Position numbers and translations under genes: made by a program. Below are positions 41,491 through 48,359 of a stretch of 64,000 bases of DNA, in pieces (the first letter of the stretch is position 1; every line of letters starts with the position of its first letter). The notes beneath the pieces were generated by a model. It ran no database searches, was not told the DNA's origin, and saw nothing but the letters and a program-made list of their open reading frames with translations. Source of the stretch: DAOTXL01 sp034435455 (GTDB lineage: Bacteria; Chloroflexota; Anaerolineae; JAAYZQ01); NCBI GenBank assembly GCA_034435455.1, contig DAOTXL010000102.1, forward strand, positions 1 through 64,000, given 5' to 3'.

Positions 41491-42762
41491 CTACAGGCCC
41501 AGGGGCACATAGTGGCCCACGGTCCGGTTGCGACGTGTCAGGTAGGTGTTGGCGGCGCGGTGTAGATCCTGAACGGTGACAGAGGCCAGGCGGTCCAGGA
41601 ACGACTCGAACCAGTCGGTGTCGGCCATGACCGACGAAAGACCCAGCCAGAAGCCCTGGTTGGTCACACTTTCGCTGGAATAGGCGAATTGGGCCTTGCT
41701 CTGCTTGAGGGCGGTTTGCAGCTCCTCGGCCGAGATCGGACCGGCCAGGATGCGCTCCATCTCGGCGTTGAGAGCGGCTTCTACCTCCTCCAGGCTGCGC
41801 CCGTCCCGCACGGTGGCCACGATGCTGTAGAGGTAGGGGTCGAGCATGGGCGACAGCGAGCCGGATACACTCGCCGCCAGGCCGGTCTCTACCAGTGCCC
41901 TGTACAGCCGCGAACTGCGGTTGGGCGGCGGTCCGGAAAACAGGTTCATGCCGCCGGCGCCGGTCAGGATCGTGCTGAGCAGGGTCATGGGGAAAAAGTC
42001 GGGGTGGGCCGCCTGGGGGGCCTTGTAGGCGACCTGGAGATAGGCGGTAGCACCCGGCCCCTCCAGGAGGATGCGGCGCTCCCCGCGTTGAGGTGGCTCC
42101 GGGCGGTTCACCGGCGGCGGGTCGGAGCGGGCCGGGATGGGGCCGAACAGGTCGGCGATGCGGGCCAGCATCTGCGTCGGCTCGAAATCGCCCACGGCCA
42201 CCGCAATGGCATTGTTGGGGCCATAGTAGGTCTGATAGTGGTGCCACAGTTCCTCGTGGCCGATCGCCTCCAGATCGCACAGATCGCCGATGGTGTCGTG
42301 GTGGTAGGGATGCACCCGGAAGGCGGCCCCGATCACCTCCTCGTTCAGCAGGAAAACAGGTTCGTTTTCAGCGCCTTGCCGCTCCGAGATGATAACCGTG
42401 CGTTCCAGGGCCACCTCCTCCGGATCAAAGAGGGCATTGACCATCCGGTCGGCCTCGATGCGCAGGGCCAGGTCCACCCGATCGGCAGGCAGCGTCTCAA
42501 AGAAGGCGGTAAAGTCGAGCCAGGTGAAACCGTTCTGCACGCCGCCGTTGCGGGCGATCTGCCGGTCAATTTCACCTTTGGGGAACGCCCGAGAGCCTTT
42601 GAACAGCATGTGCTCGGCCCAGTGGGCGATGCCGGTGATGCCGGGCACCTCGTTGCGGCTGCCAACCCGGTACCACACCCAAAAGGTAGTCACTGGGGCG
42701 TGGTGGTCCTCTTTGAGCAGCACGGTCAGGCCGTTATCCAGAGTCTGTTTCAGGATCGTCAT
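41491..42762 (-). CDS. M16-family zinc metallopeptidase, catalytic subunit
   Basis: A ~423-residue insulinase-type (M16B) peptidase. The zinc/catalytic motif is GIAHWAEHMLFKGS (HxxEH) and the distal Glu lies in LERTVIISERQGAENEP. The C-terminal lobe is complete (LVETGLAASVSGSLSPM). Such proteins degrade peptides or process exported proteins; no signal peptide is visible, so it acts in the cytoplasm unless exported another way. ATG 42762 (MTILKQTLDNGL) is chosen; the preceding in-frame residues are not family-like. Partner: the inactive homologue immediately downstream. Confidence 0.9.
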   Translation of the reverse strand: MTILKQTLDNGLTVLLKEDHHAPVTTFWVWYRVGSRNEVPGITGIAHWAEHMLFKGSRAFPKGEIDRQIARNGGVQNGFTWLDFTAFFETLPADRVDLALRIEADRMVNALFDPEEVALERTVIISERQGAENEPVFLLNEEVIGAAFRVHPYHHDTIGDLCDLEAIGHEELWHHYQTYYGPNNAIAVAVGDFEPTQMLARIADLFGPIPARSDPPPVNRPEPPQRGERRILLEGPGATAYLQVAYKAPQAAHPDFFPMTLLSTILTGAGGMNLFSGPPPNRSSRLYRALVETGLAASVSGSLSPMLDPYLYSIVATVRDGRSLEEVEAALNAEMERILAGPISAEELQTALKQSKAQFAYSSESVTNQGFWLGLSSVMADTDWFESFLDRLASVTVQDLHRAANTYLTRRNRTVGHYVPLGL

Positions 42763-42802
42763 GGTTTTCTCCAGGGGGCAGGGGAGCACCCCTGGCCAGG
42801 CT

Positions 42803-44101
42803 CTAATAGCCGCGCCCCATCCCCCGATAGATGAACCCCAGCGCCTTCATCTGCTCCGGGTCGTAGAGGTTGCGGCCATCCACGATGATCGGCCGGCGCA
42901 TGGCTGCCTTGAGGCGGGGCAGCGACAGGTGCTTGAATTCGTTCCACTCGGTGACAATGACCAGGGCGTCGGCCCCCTCTGCCACCTGGTAGGCGTCCTG
43001 GCACAGGGCAACGTCGTGCAGATATCGGTCGGCGTTGACCATCGCCACCGGGTCGTAGGCCCGAATGCGCGCCCCTTCACTTTGCAGCAGGTGGATCAGT
43101 TCCACCGAGGGCGCTTCGCGCATGTCGTCGGTGTTGGGTTTGAAGGCCAGTCCCAGGACCCCGATCACCGCTTCGTCCAGGGTGCCCAGCAGCTCCCGCA
43201 GCTTGTGGACCACCTGCCGGCGCTGGTCGCGGTTGATCTCCATCACCGCCCGCAGCAGTTGGGGATGACAGCCGTGGACGGCGGCCATGTGGGCCAGGGC
43301 CTGGACATCCTTGGGGAAGCAACTGCCGCCAAAGCCGATGCCCGCATCCAGAAAAGAGGGGCCGATCCGCTTGTCGTACCCCATCCCCACCGCCACTTCC
43401 TTCACGTCGGCCCCCAGCGCCTCGCAGATGCTGGCGATCTCGTTGATGAACGAGATGCGGGTAGCCAGGAAGGCGTTGGAGGCGTACTTGATCATCTCGG
43501 CGGTGCGCAGGTCGGTGATCATGATAGGGGCCCGGAGCGCCAGGTAAAGCTGGGCCACCTGGGCTGCGGCTTCGGGGTTCAGCGAGCCGAGGACAATGCG
43601 GTCGGGGTACATGAAATCGTTGATGGCCGACCCTTCGCGCAGGAATTCGGGGTTGCTGACGACAGAAAAGTCGATCGGGTATGGCTGGTGGCGGCGGACA
43701 ATGTCGGCCACCCAGTCGCCGGTGCCGATGGGCACCGTGCTCTTGTTGACAATGATCAGGGGGTGATCCATGGCCCGGGCGATACTCCGCGCCGCCGCCC
43801 GGACATATTTCAGGTCTGCCTCACCTCCGCTGCCCTGCGGTGTGCCTACGGCGATAAAGGCAAATTCCGCCTGGGCCAGCCCCTCCGGGTAGGAGGTGGT
43901 GAAATGCAGGCGCTCTGCCTGGGCGTTGCGCCGGACCATCTCTTCCAGGCCCGGTTCGTAGATCGGCATCACCCCGGCGCGCAGTTTTTCGATCTTGAGC
44001 TCGTCCACGTCCACACAGGTTACTTCGTGGCCCAGGTCGGCAAAGCAGGTACCGGTTACCAGGCCTACATATCCGACCCCGATCACGCAAATCTTTCTCA
44101 T
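42803..44101 (-). CDS. UDP-glucose 6-dehydrogenase, copy 2
   Basis: A 432-residue second UDP-glucose dehydrogenase with VGYVGLVTGTCFADLGHEV, GGSCFPKDVQALAHMAA, KYASNAFLATRISFINEIAS and GLAFKPNTDDMREAPS. All catalytic residues are present. It is the first gene of an apparent operon with the M16 pair, the other UDP-glucose dehydrogenase and acpS, driven by a promoter at 44204-44232. Having two copies within 5 kb suggests different sugar substrates or expression demands. Confidence 0.93.
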   Translation of the reverse strand: MRKICVIGVGYVGLVTGTCFADLGHEVTCVDVDELKIEKLRAGVMPIYEPGLEEMVRRNAQAERLHFTTSYPEGLAQAEFAFIAVGTPQGSGGEADLKYVRAAARSIARAMDHPLIIVNKSTVPIGTGDWVADIVRRHQPYPIDFSVVSNPEFLREGSAINDFMYPDRIVLGSLNPEAAAQVAQLYLALRAPIMITDLRTAEMIKYASNAFLATRISFINEIASICEALGADVKEVAVGMGYDKRIGPSFLDAGIGFGGSCFPKDVQALAHMAAVHGCHPQLLRAVMEINRDQRRQVVHKLRELLGTLDEAVIGVLGLAFKPNTDDMREAPSVELIHLLQSEGARIRAYDPVAMVNADRYLHDVALCQDAYQVAEGADALVIVTEWNEFKHLSLPRLKAAMRRPIIVDGRNLYDPEQMKALGFIYRGMGRGY

Positions 44102-44203
44102 GGGATTCAGCCCTCACTGCCGATTGTTGTCCATTCCGCTACGTGCCTTGTGTGTGGGGGAGCCGATAGGGCGGCGAGCGCCCTTCCCTGGCACACCGGG
44201 TTT

Positions 44204-44232
44204 ACTATACCACAAAAACAGGGCTTTTTCAA
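44204..44232 (-). promoter_or_regulatory. Promoter of the UDP-glucose dehydrogenase/M16 operon
   Basis: Minus strand TTGAAA (44232-44227), 17-bp spacer, TATAGT (44209-44204); about 100 bp before the ATG at 44101. Confidence 0.65.
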
Positions 44233-44254
44233 ATAGCTGGGGCTTGTTTACCGC

Positions 44255-44334
44255 CCCCTCACCCCGACCCTCTCCCCACGGGGGCGAGGGAGCCTGTCCC
44301 CCTCACCCCGACCCTCTCCCCACGGGGGCGAGGG
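44255..44334. repeat. Two 36-bp direct repeats of a GC-rich palindromic unit
   Basis: Copies at 44255-44290 and 44299-44334, 8 bp apart, each starting CCCCTCACCCCGACCCTCTC and ending GGGGGCGAGGG; each copy can fold on itself. They occupy the 362-bp divergent gap 44102-44463, together with a promoter on each side; no gene is visible there. Confidence 0.75.
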
Positions 44335-44405
44335 CGATGCAGCCCAGGGGTGTCGAAGTGACAGGCAGAAATCTGTTTGAAATAACGAAAAATCGCACGC
44401 AGCCC

Positions 44406-44434
44406 TTGACAGCAGCCTGGGTTTGTGGTATGCT
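44406..44434 (+). promoter_or_regulatory. Promoter of the MBL hydrolase/RNase H operon
   Basis: TTGACA (44406-44411), 17-bp spacer, TATGCT (44429-44434), about 30 bp before ATG 44464. Confidence 0.7.
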
Positions 44435-44463
44435 TGCCCCATCTGGAAACCTTGGGAGTCGAG

Positions 44464-45300
44464 ATGCTGCGCGAACGAGTAACCGAAGATGTCTATGTGT
44501 TTATCAGCGCGCTCTATGTCGAAGTAGCCGCTACCGTCGTCATGACCCCTGAGGGGGCGGTGGTCATTGACACCCTGCCCTTTCCCCAAGAGACCCGTCA
44601 GGTACGAGAGTTTGTCCAGCGGCAGTGTCCGCGCGGTGTCCGCTACGTGGTGCTCACCCATCATCACGCCGACCACGTCTATGGCAGTTACCTGTTCCCC
44701 GAAGCGGAATTGATCGCGCACCGGCAATGCCGCCAGATTCTGGCCAAGGTTGGCGAAGAGAGCCTGAACCAGGCCAAAGCTCAGAACCCGGCCCTGGCTT
44801 CGGTCCGGTTGCGAATCCCCCAACTGGTCTTTGAGACCGAGATGCTGCTGCGGCTGCACGACAAGACGTTGCACCTCATGCACGCGCCGGGGCATTCCCC
44901 CGACGGGATCATGGTCCACATCCGCGAGGACAAGGTGCTGGTCGCCGGGGACGTGGTCACTCCGGTGCCTTTCGTCGCCCGGGGCAACCCCGATGAACTG
45001 ATGCACTCTTTGAAACAGATCAAAACCCTGAGCCTGGAAAATGTGATCCAGGGGCACGGGGGGGTTCTCCTGCGGGGGGAGATTGACGAGACGGTGGACA
45101 GCAGCATCGCCTATCTGCAGACCGTCAAGAAGCGGGTGCGGGCCATCGTGGAAAAGGGGCTGCCCCGCTCAGAGTTGAAAAAGATCGATATCGAGTCATG
45201 TGGCAAGTCGCGCATTCCCCTGGGCGGCCTGGTCCAGCGGCTGCATCAGGCCAATCTCGACTATCTATATGCTCAAGAGCTGGGCGAAGGCAACGGATGA
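44464..45300 (+). CDS. Metallo-beta-lactamase-fold hydrolase
   Basis: A 278-residue MBL-fold protein with the motif VLTHHHADHVYGSYLF, further ligands in LMHAPGHSPDGI (His), VLVAGDVVTPV (Asp) and VIQGHGGVLLRG (His). The shape matches the glyoxalase II/sulfatase-like group, but substrate cannot be told. ATG 44464 is chosen because the -10 box lies at 44429; an earlier in-frame start at 44425 would fall on it. The stop overlaps the next ATG (ATGA), so translation of the following RNase H-like gene is coupled. Confidence 0.85.
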   Translation: MLRERVTEDVYVFISALYVEVAATVVMTPEGAVVIDTLPFPQETRQVREFVQRQCPRGVRYVVLTHHHADHVYGSYLFPEAELIAHRQCRQILAKVGEESLNQAKAQNPALASVRLRIPQLVFETEMLLRLHDKTLHLMHAPGHSPDGIMVHIREDKVLVAGDVVTPVPFVARGNPDELMHSLKQIKTLSLENVIQGHGGVLLRGEIDETVDSSIAYLQTVKKRVRAIVEKGLPRSELKKIDIESCGKSRIPLGGLVQRLHQANLDYLYAQELGEGNG

Positions 45301-45887
45301 AGAGGAAAAAAGAGGAGAGGGACCGGGTCGGGGAGATCGCCGTCGCCATCGCCGGGCTGGAGCCGGCGGAGAAGCGGCGGCTGTTTGAGCTCCTGGCCGC
45401 CCAGGGAGACCTGCCGGGCCGGGCGGCTGGCCCGCCGCCGGCTCAACCGGAACTGTTCCCCACCGGCTCCCCGCCCGCCCGCCCGCCCGATTATATCCTG
45501 GTCTTTGATGGCGGCAGCCGGGGCAATCCCGGCTGGGGATATGGCAGCTATGCCATCACCCGCACACAGGATGGCCGCCGCCGCCTGGAGCGCCTGGAGT
45601 TGGGCGACGGCTATACCAGCAACGAGGCCGAATATGACACCCTCATCGCCGCCCTGCAGGACCTGATTCGGCGCATTGAGGAGGCGGGGCGCCGGCCCGA
45701 GGAGTTTGCCGTGGAGGTGCGGGGCGATAGCGCCCTGGTCATCAGCCAGTTGCAGGGCAAATGGAAAGCCAAAGAGCCGCGCATGAAAGAGCGGCGCGAC
45801 CGTTGTCTCCGCCTGTTGCAACGCTTCGGGGGCGTGGCGCTCCAGGCCCAACCGCGCGAGGCCAGCGTTCAGATCTTGGGGCACTGA
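45297..45887 (+). CDS. Ribonuclease HI-like protein lacking the last catalytic Asp
   Basis: A 196-residue protein with a charged N-terminal extension (~55 residues, Lys/Glu-rich, then Pro/Ala-rich) and an RNase HI domain. Acids present: LVFDGGSRGNPGWGYGSY (Asp), TSNEAEYDTLIAAL (Glu), VRGDSALVISQLQGKW (Asp). In family members the protein ends with a His and Asp pair (HVPRE...N..AD); here the C-terminus is LQAQPREASVQILGH, so the fourth acid is missing. It may cut RNA in DNA:RNA hybrids weakly, or serve as a binding protein. Start is the ATG overlapping the upstream stop. Confidence 0.8.
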   Translation: MKRKKEERDRVGEIAVAIAGLEPAEKRRLFELLAAQGDLPGRAAGPPPAQPELFPTGSPPARPPDYILVFDGGSRGNPGWGYGSYAITRTQDGRRRLERLELGDGYTSNEAEYDTLIAALQDLIRRIEEAGRRPEEFAVEVRGDSALVISQLQGKWKAKEPRMKERRDRCLRLLQRFGGVALQAQPREASVQILGH

Positions 45888-45893
45888 CATGAT

Positions 45894-45922
45894 TTGACAG
45901 ATTCACCGATCCATGATAGACT
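45894..45922 (+). promoter_or_regulatory. Promoter of the T-box operon
   Basis: TTGACA (45894-45899), 17-bp spacer, TAGACT (45917-45922). It begins 7 bp after the RNase H-like stop. Confidence 0.75.
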
Positions 45923-45929
45923 GTTCTTG

Positions 45930-46244
45930 CCTCTATAGCCCAAAAGGCTGTGAAGGGAACGAGTAGGCGCGGCGGAACGCCCAGAGAGCCTGGCCACAGG
46001 GTGAAAGCCGGGCGCGGAAAGCCCGCCGAATATCCTCCTGGAGCCGCCAACCGAACATCGGCTGTGGGCCGACCAGTAGGCCTGGCCGGAGTCGCCCACC
46101 GTTAGCCGGGCGCGGGTATCGCCCCGCAGGCAGGTTGCGTCCATAGAGGGCCGTACCCGATAAGGTGAGCGGTAACGCTAAGAAGGGTGGTACCGCGGGA
46201 GTCAGATGTCGGCGCTCTCGTCCCTTGGGCTGAGGGCGCTTTTT
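45930..46244 (+). promoter_or_regulatory. T-box riboswitch leader, probable isoleucine specifier
   Basis: Contains the diagnostic T-box AAGGGTGGTACCGCGG (46183-46198). Stem I features are GAGTA (45961-45965), AGAGAG (45983-45988) and GGGTGAAAGCC. In the specifier loop GAATATCCTCCTGGAG the codon ATC (46032-46034) sits four bases before TGGAG, the usual place, giving Ile; TAT one base earlier would be Tyr. A terminator hairpin follows (46212-46239, GCGCTCTC...GGGCGC, then five T). ileS downstream supports Ile. Uncharged tRNA-Ile would pair with the T-box and stabilise the antiterminator. Confidence 0.92.
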
Positions 46245-46272
46245 CGTCTTTTCGTGTCAAGGAGGAAGTGGC

Positions 46273-47253
46273 GTGAAGTATGTTTCCTACTCCAAATTGA
46301 GTGGCCTGCCCCACATCATCGTGGATGGGGCGGCCCAGGCCGATACGGTCTTGACCTTGAGCCACTGGCCGGGCAGTCCTTCACCGCCCGAGTTCCGCGC
46401 CGACACCAGTACCGAGATCGTGCTGAACTATCTGGCTTCGCCGGGCGCACAAAAGCGGTATGCCCCAAAGGTGCGCACCGTGTCGAACAACCACTTTGAC
46501 GAGGATGGCCTCTGTGCGGTATGGGCCATGCTCCATCCCGAACCGGCCTTGAAACGGCGAGAACTGCTCATTGACGTGGCTACCGCCGGGGATTTCAACA
46601 CCTACCGCCGACCCCAGGCGGCCAAGGTGGTGTTCACCATCCGCAGCCACGCCGATCCGGATACCTCTCCTGTAGCCGGCAAACTCCAGGGCGATGACGA
46701 CGCCGGCACTGCCCGGTATCGGGCCCTGTTGCCGCTGCTGGAAAGCTTCCTGGAAGATACCGAACACTATGGGCCTTACTGGGATGGCGAGTGGTCGGCC
46801 ATGCTCAAAAGCAAGACGGCGATGGTCACCGGTCAGGTCGATCTCCACGAGGTCCCCCATGTGGATCTGGCGGTGGCCCAGGCGCCCGAACTCCTTCACC
46901 CGATGGTCCTCTACAACAGCACCGAGCGCCTGCGGGTATTGACGGCATTGCCCGGTGGCTTTTACCTGTTGCGCTATCGCGCCGAGACGTGGGTGCAGTT
47001 CGCCAGCCGGCCGGTGATGCCCCGCGTGGACCTGACCCCGCTGCTGCCACGCCTGCAAGAGCTGGAACGGTCAGGGGCCCGCTGGACCTTTGACGGCATA
47101 GCCACCAGGACCCCGGCCCTCCAGCCGGTAGGGCCTGATGGTCGGCCGGCCCCCAGCAGCCTGAAACTGGAGACCCTCCTCGACGAACTGGTGGCCTTTT
47201 ATGAGCGGGAGCAGAACAAGCCGGCGTTGCAGTGGAATCCTTATCCAGGATAA
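46273..47253 (+). CDS. Conserved hypothetical protein, first gene behind the T-box
   Basis: A 326-residue cytoplasmic protein with no signal peptide or span. Notable blocks: SNNHFDEDGLCAVWAMLHPE, which looks like an acidic/His metal site, and TAGDFNTYRRPQAAKVVFTI; later VDLHEVPHVDLAVAQAPELL. It recalls proteins annotated DUF6687, but I am not certain. Function unknown. GTG 46273 follows GGAGG by 7 nt. Being directly behind an isoleucine T-box implies expression rises when tRNA-Ile charging falls; it may work in isoleucine supply, tRNA quality control, or be along for the ride with alaX and ileS. Confidence 0.75.
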   Translation: MKYVSYSKLSGLPHIIVDGAAQADTVLTLSHWPGSPSPPEFRADTSTEIVLNYLASPGAQKRYAPKVRTVSNNHFDEDGLCAVWAMLHPEPALKRRELLIDVATAGDFNTYRRPQAAKVVFTIRSHADPDTSPVAGKLQGDDDAGTARYRALLPLLESFLEDTEHYGPYWDGEWSAMLKSKTAMVTGQVDLHEVPHVDLAVAQAPELLHPMVLYNSTERLRVLTALPGGFYLLRYRAETWVQFASRPVMPRVDLTPLLPRLQELERSGARWTFDGIATRTPALQPVGPDGRPAPSSLKLETLLDELVAFYEREQNKPALQWNPYPG

Positions 47254-47264
47254 AGGACGCGGAA

Positions 47265-47975
47265 ATGGCGGAGAATCTGTATCAGACAGACAGTTACATA
47301 CAGGAGTTCGATGCGGTGGTGACGGCGGCAGAAGGGCAGGCGGTGGCCCTGGACCGCACAGCGTTTTACCCTGGCGGTGGCGGCCAACCCCACGATACCG
47401 GGGCCCTGACCTGGGCCGGCGGCTCGGCGCGGGTGGTCAAGGTGCAGAAGCAAGGGGAGGAGGTGTGGCACACCCTGGAGGGCGACCTGCCGCCGGTCGG
47501 GATGCCGGTCCACGGGGCGCTGGACTGGGAGCGGCGCTATCAACTGATGCGCACCCACACCGCGCTTCACATCCTGTGCGGCATAGTCTGGCGTGACTAT
47601 GGCGCCCTCGTTACCGGTGGCAACATGGACCCGCTGCAGGGCCGGATGGATTTTGAGTTCGAGACGCTGCACAAGGAGCTGGTAGCCGAGATCGAAGCCC
47701 GCGTCAACGCCGAGGTCGCCAGGGGCCGTCCGGTGCGCGTGGCACTGTTGCCCCGCGAGCAGGCGTTCCAGATCCCCGACCTGATCCGCACCAAAATCAA
47801 CCTGCTGCCGCCGCACATTCAGGAGGTGCGCATTGTAGAGATCGAGGGGCTGGACCTGCAAGCCGACGGCGGTACCCACGTGGCCAACACCTCCGAGGTG
47901 GGCCGGGTGCGGGTGGTGGACTATAAGAGCAAAGGGGCGATCAACAAGCGGATCTATATCGAGTTGGAAGCATAG
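47265..47975 (+). CDS. AlaX-type alanyl-tRNA editing protein
   Basis: A 236-residue freestanding editing protein, homologous to the editing domain of AlaRS, that hydrolyses mischarged Ser- or Gly-tRNA-Ala. Zinc ligands are in LMRTHTALHILCG (HxxxH) and LDLQADGGTHVANTSEVG. The usual Cys of CGGTH is Asp here, a variant also seen in some AlaX proteins. ATG 47265 is preferred; an in-frame GTG 33 bp upstream overlaps the previous gene. The preceding gene ends 11 bp upstream. Membership in an isoleucine-type T-box operon is unexpected for an alanine quality-control factor. Confidence 0.88.
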   Translation: MAENLYQTDSYIQEFDAVVTAAEGQAVALDRTAFYPGGGGQPHDTGALTWAGGSARVVKVQKQGEEVWHTLEGDLPPVGMPVHGALDWERRYQLMRTHTALHILCGIVWRDYGALVTGGNMDPLQGRMDFEFETLHKELVAEIEARVNAEVARGRPVRVALLPREQAFQIPDLIRTKINLLPPHIQEVRIVEIEGLDLQADGGTHVANTSEVGRVRVVDYKSKGAINKRIYIELEA

Positions 47976-47989
47976 GAGAACAGGGACCA

Positions 47990-48190
47990 TGCCTGAGCGG
48001 AGTGCCGATTGGATGGTCCAGGCCGACAAGAGCTGACCGAGAAACAACAGCAGGGCAACCTTTTTGTGCAGCAGGCCCTGCCAGGGGGGATTTTGCTGGG
48101 CGCACGTCAGGGCTACCGGGAGGCCGATACAACCCTGCCGAGAACAAAACCGGAGGAACCGGTTATCCAGAGAGCAAGGACTCTCTCTGC
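47990..48190 (+). pseudogene. Possible remnant of a HEPN-domain gene
   Basis: An ATG at 47990 starts MPERSADWMVQADKS and stops at once. The start resembles the start of HEPN-domain proteins (MPERSxxWLxQAxxD). A neighbouring frame continues NLFVQQALPGG, loosely like the CFxxQQAAEKA region of HEPN. If real, it is frameshifted and truncated. The rest of the 384-bp gap 47976-48359 before ileS shows no gene, hairpin terminator or second T-box. The match is short and may be chance. Confidence 0.25.
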
Positions 48191-48359
48191 GCTCTGATTC
48201 GCCACCCACGTGAGGGGGAGCAGGGCACAAGGGCAGAATCTGTCAAAGAGAGGAGGATCCCGAGGAGATGCGAAACCACGAATTGCCATCTCCATACTCG
48301 ATTGCCGGCTCCGAGATCGTCATCCCACAAAAAGATCACACGATTTCGGAGGAGGAGCT

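Noticed and set aside
46031..46033. TAT (Tyr) as the T-box specifier
   Set aside because: ATC one base later has the usual 4-nt distance to TGGAG and fits the downstream ileS; Tyr has no matching gene here.
48009..48197. A 62-codon frame between alaX and ileS as a gene
   Set aside because: No ribosome site, no recognisable domain, and composition like non-coding DNA; treated only as part of a possible HEPN remnant.
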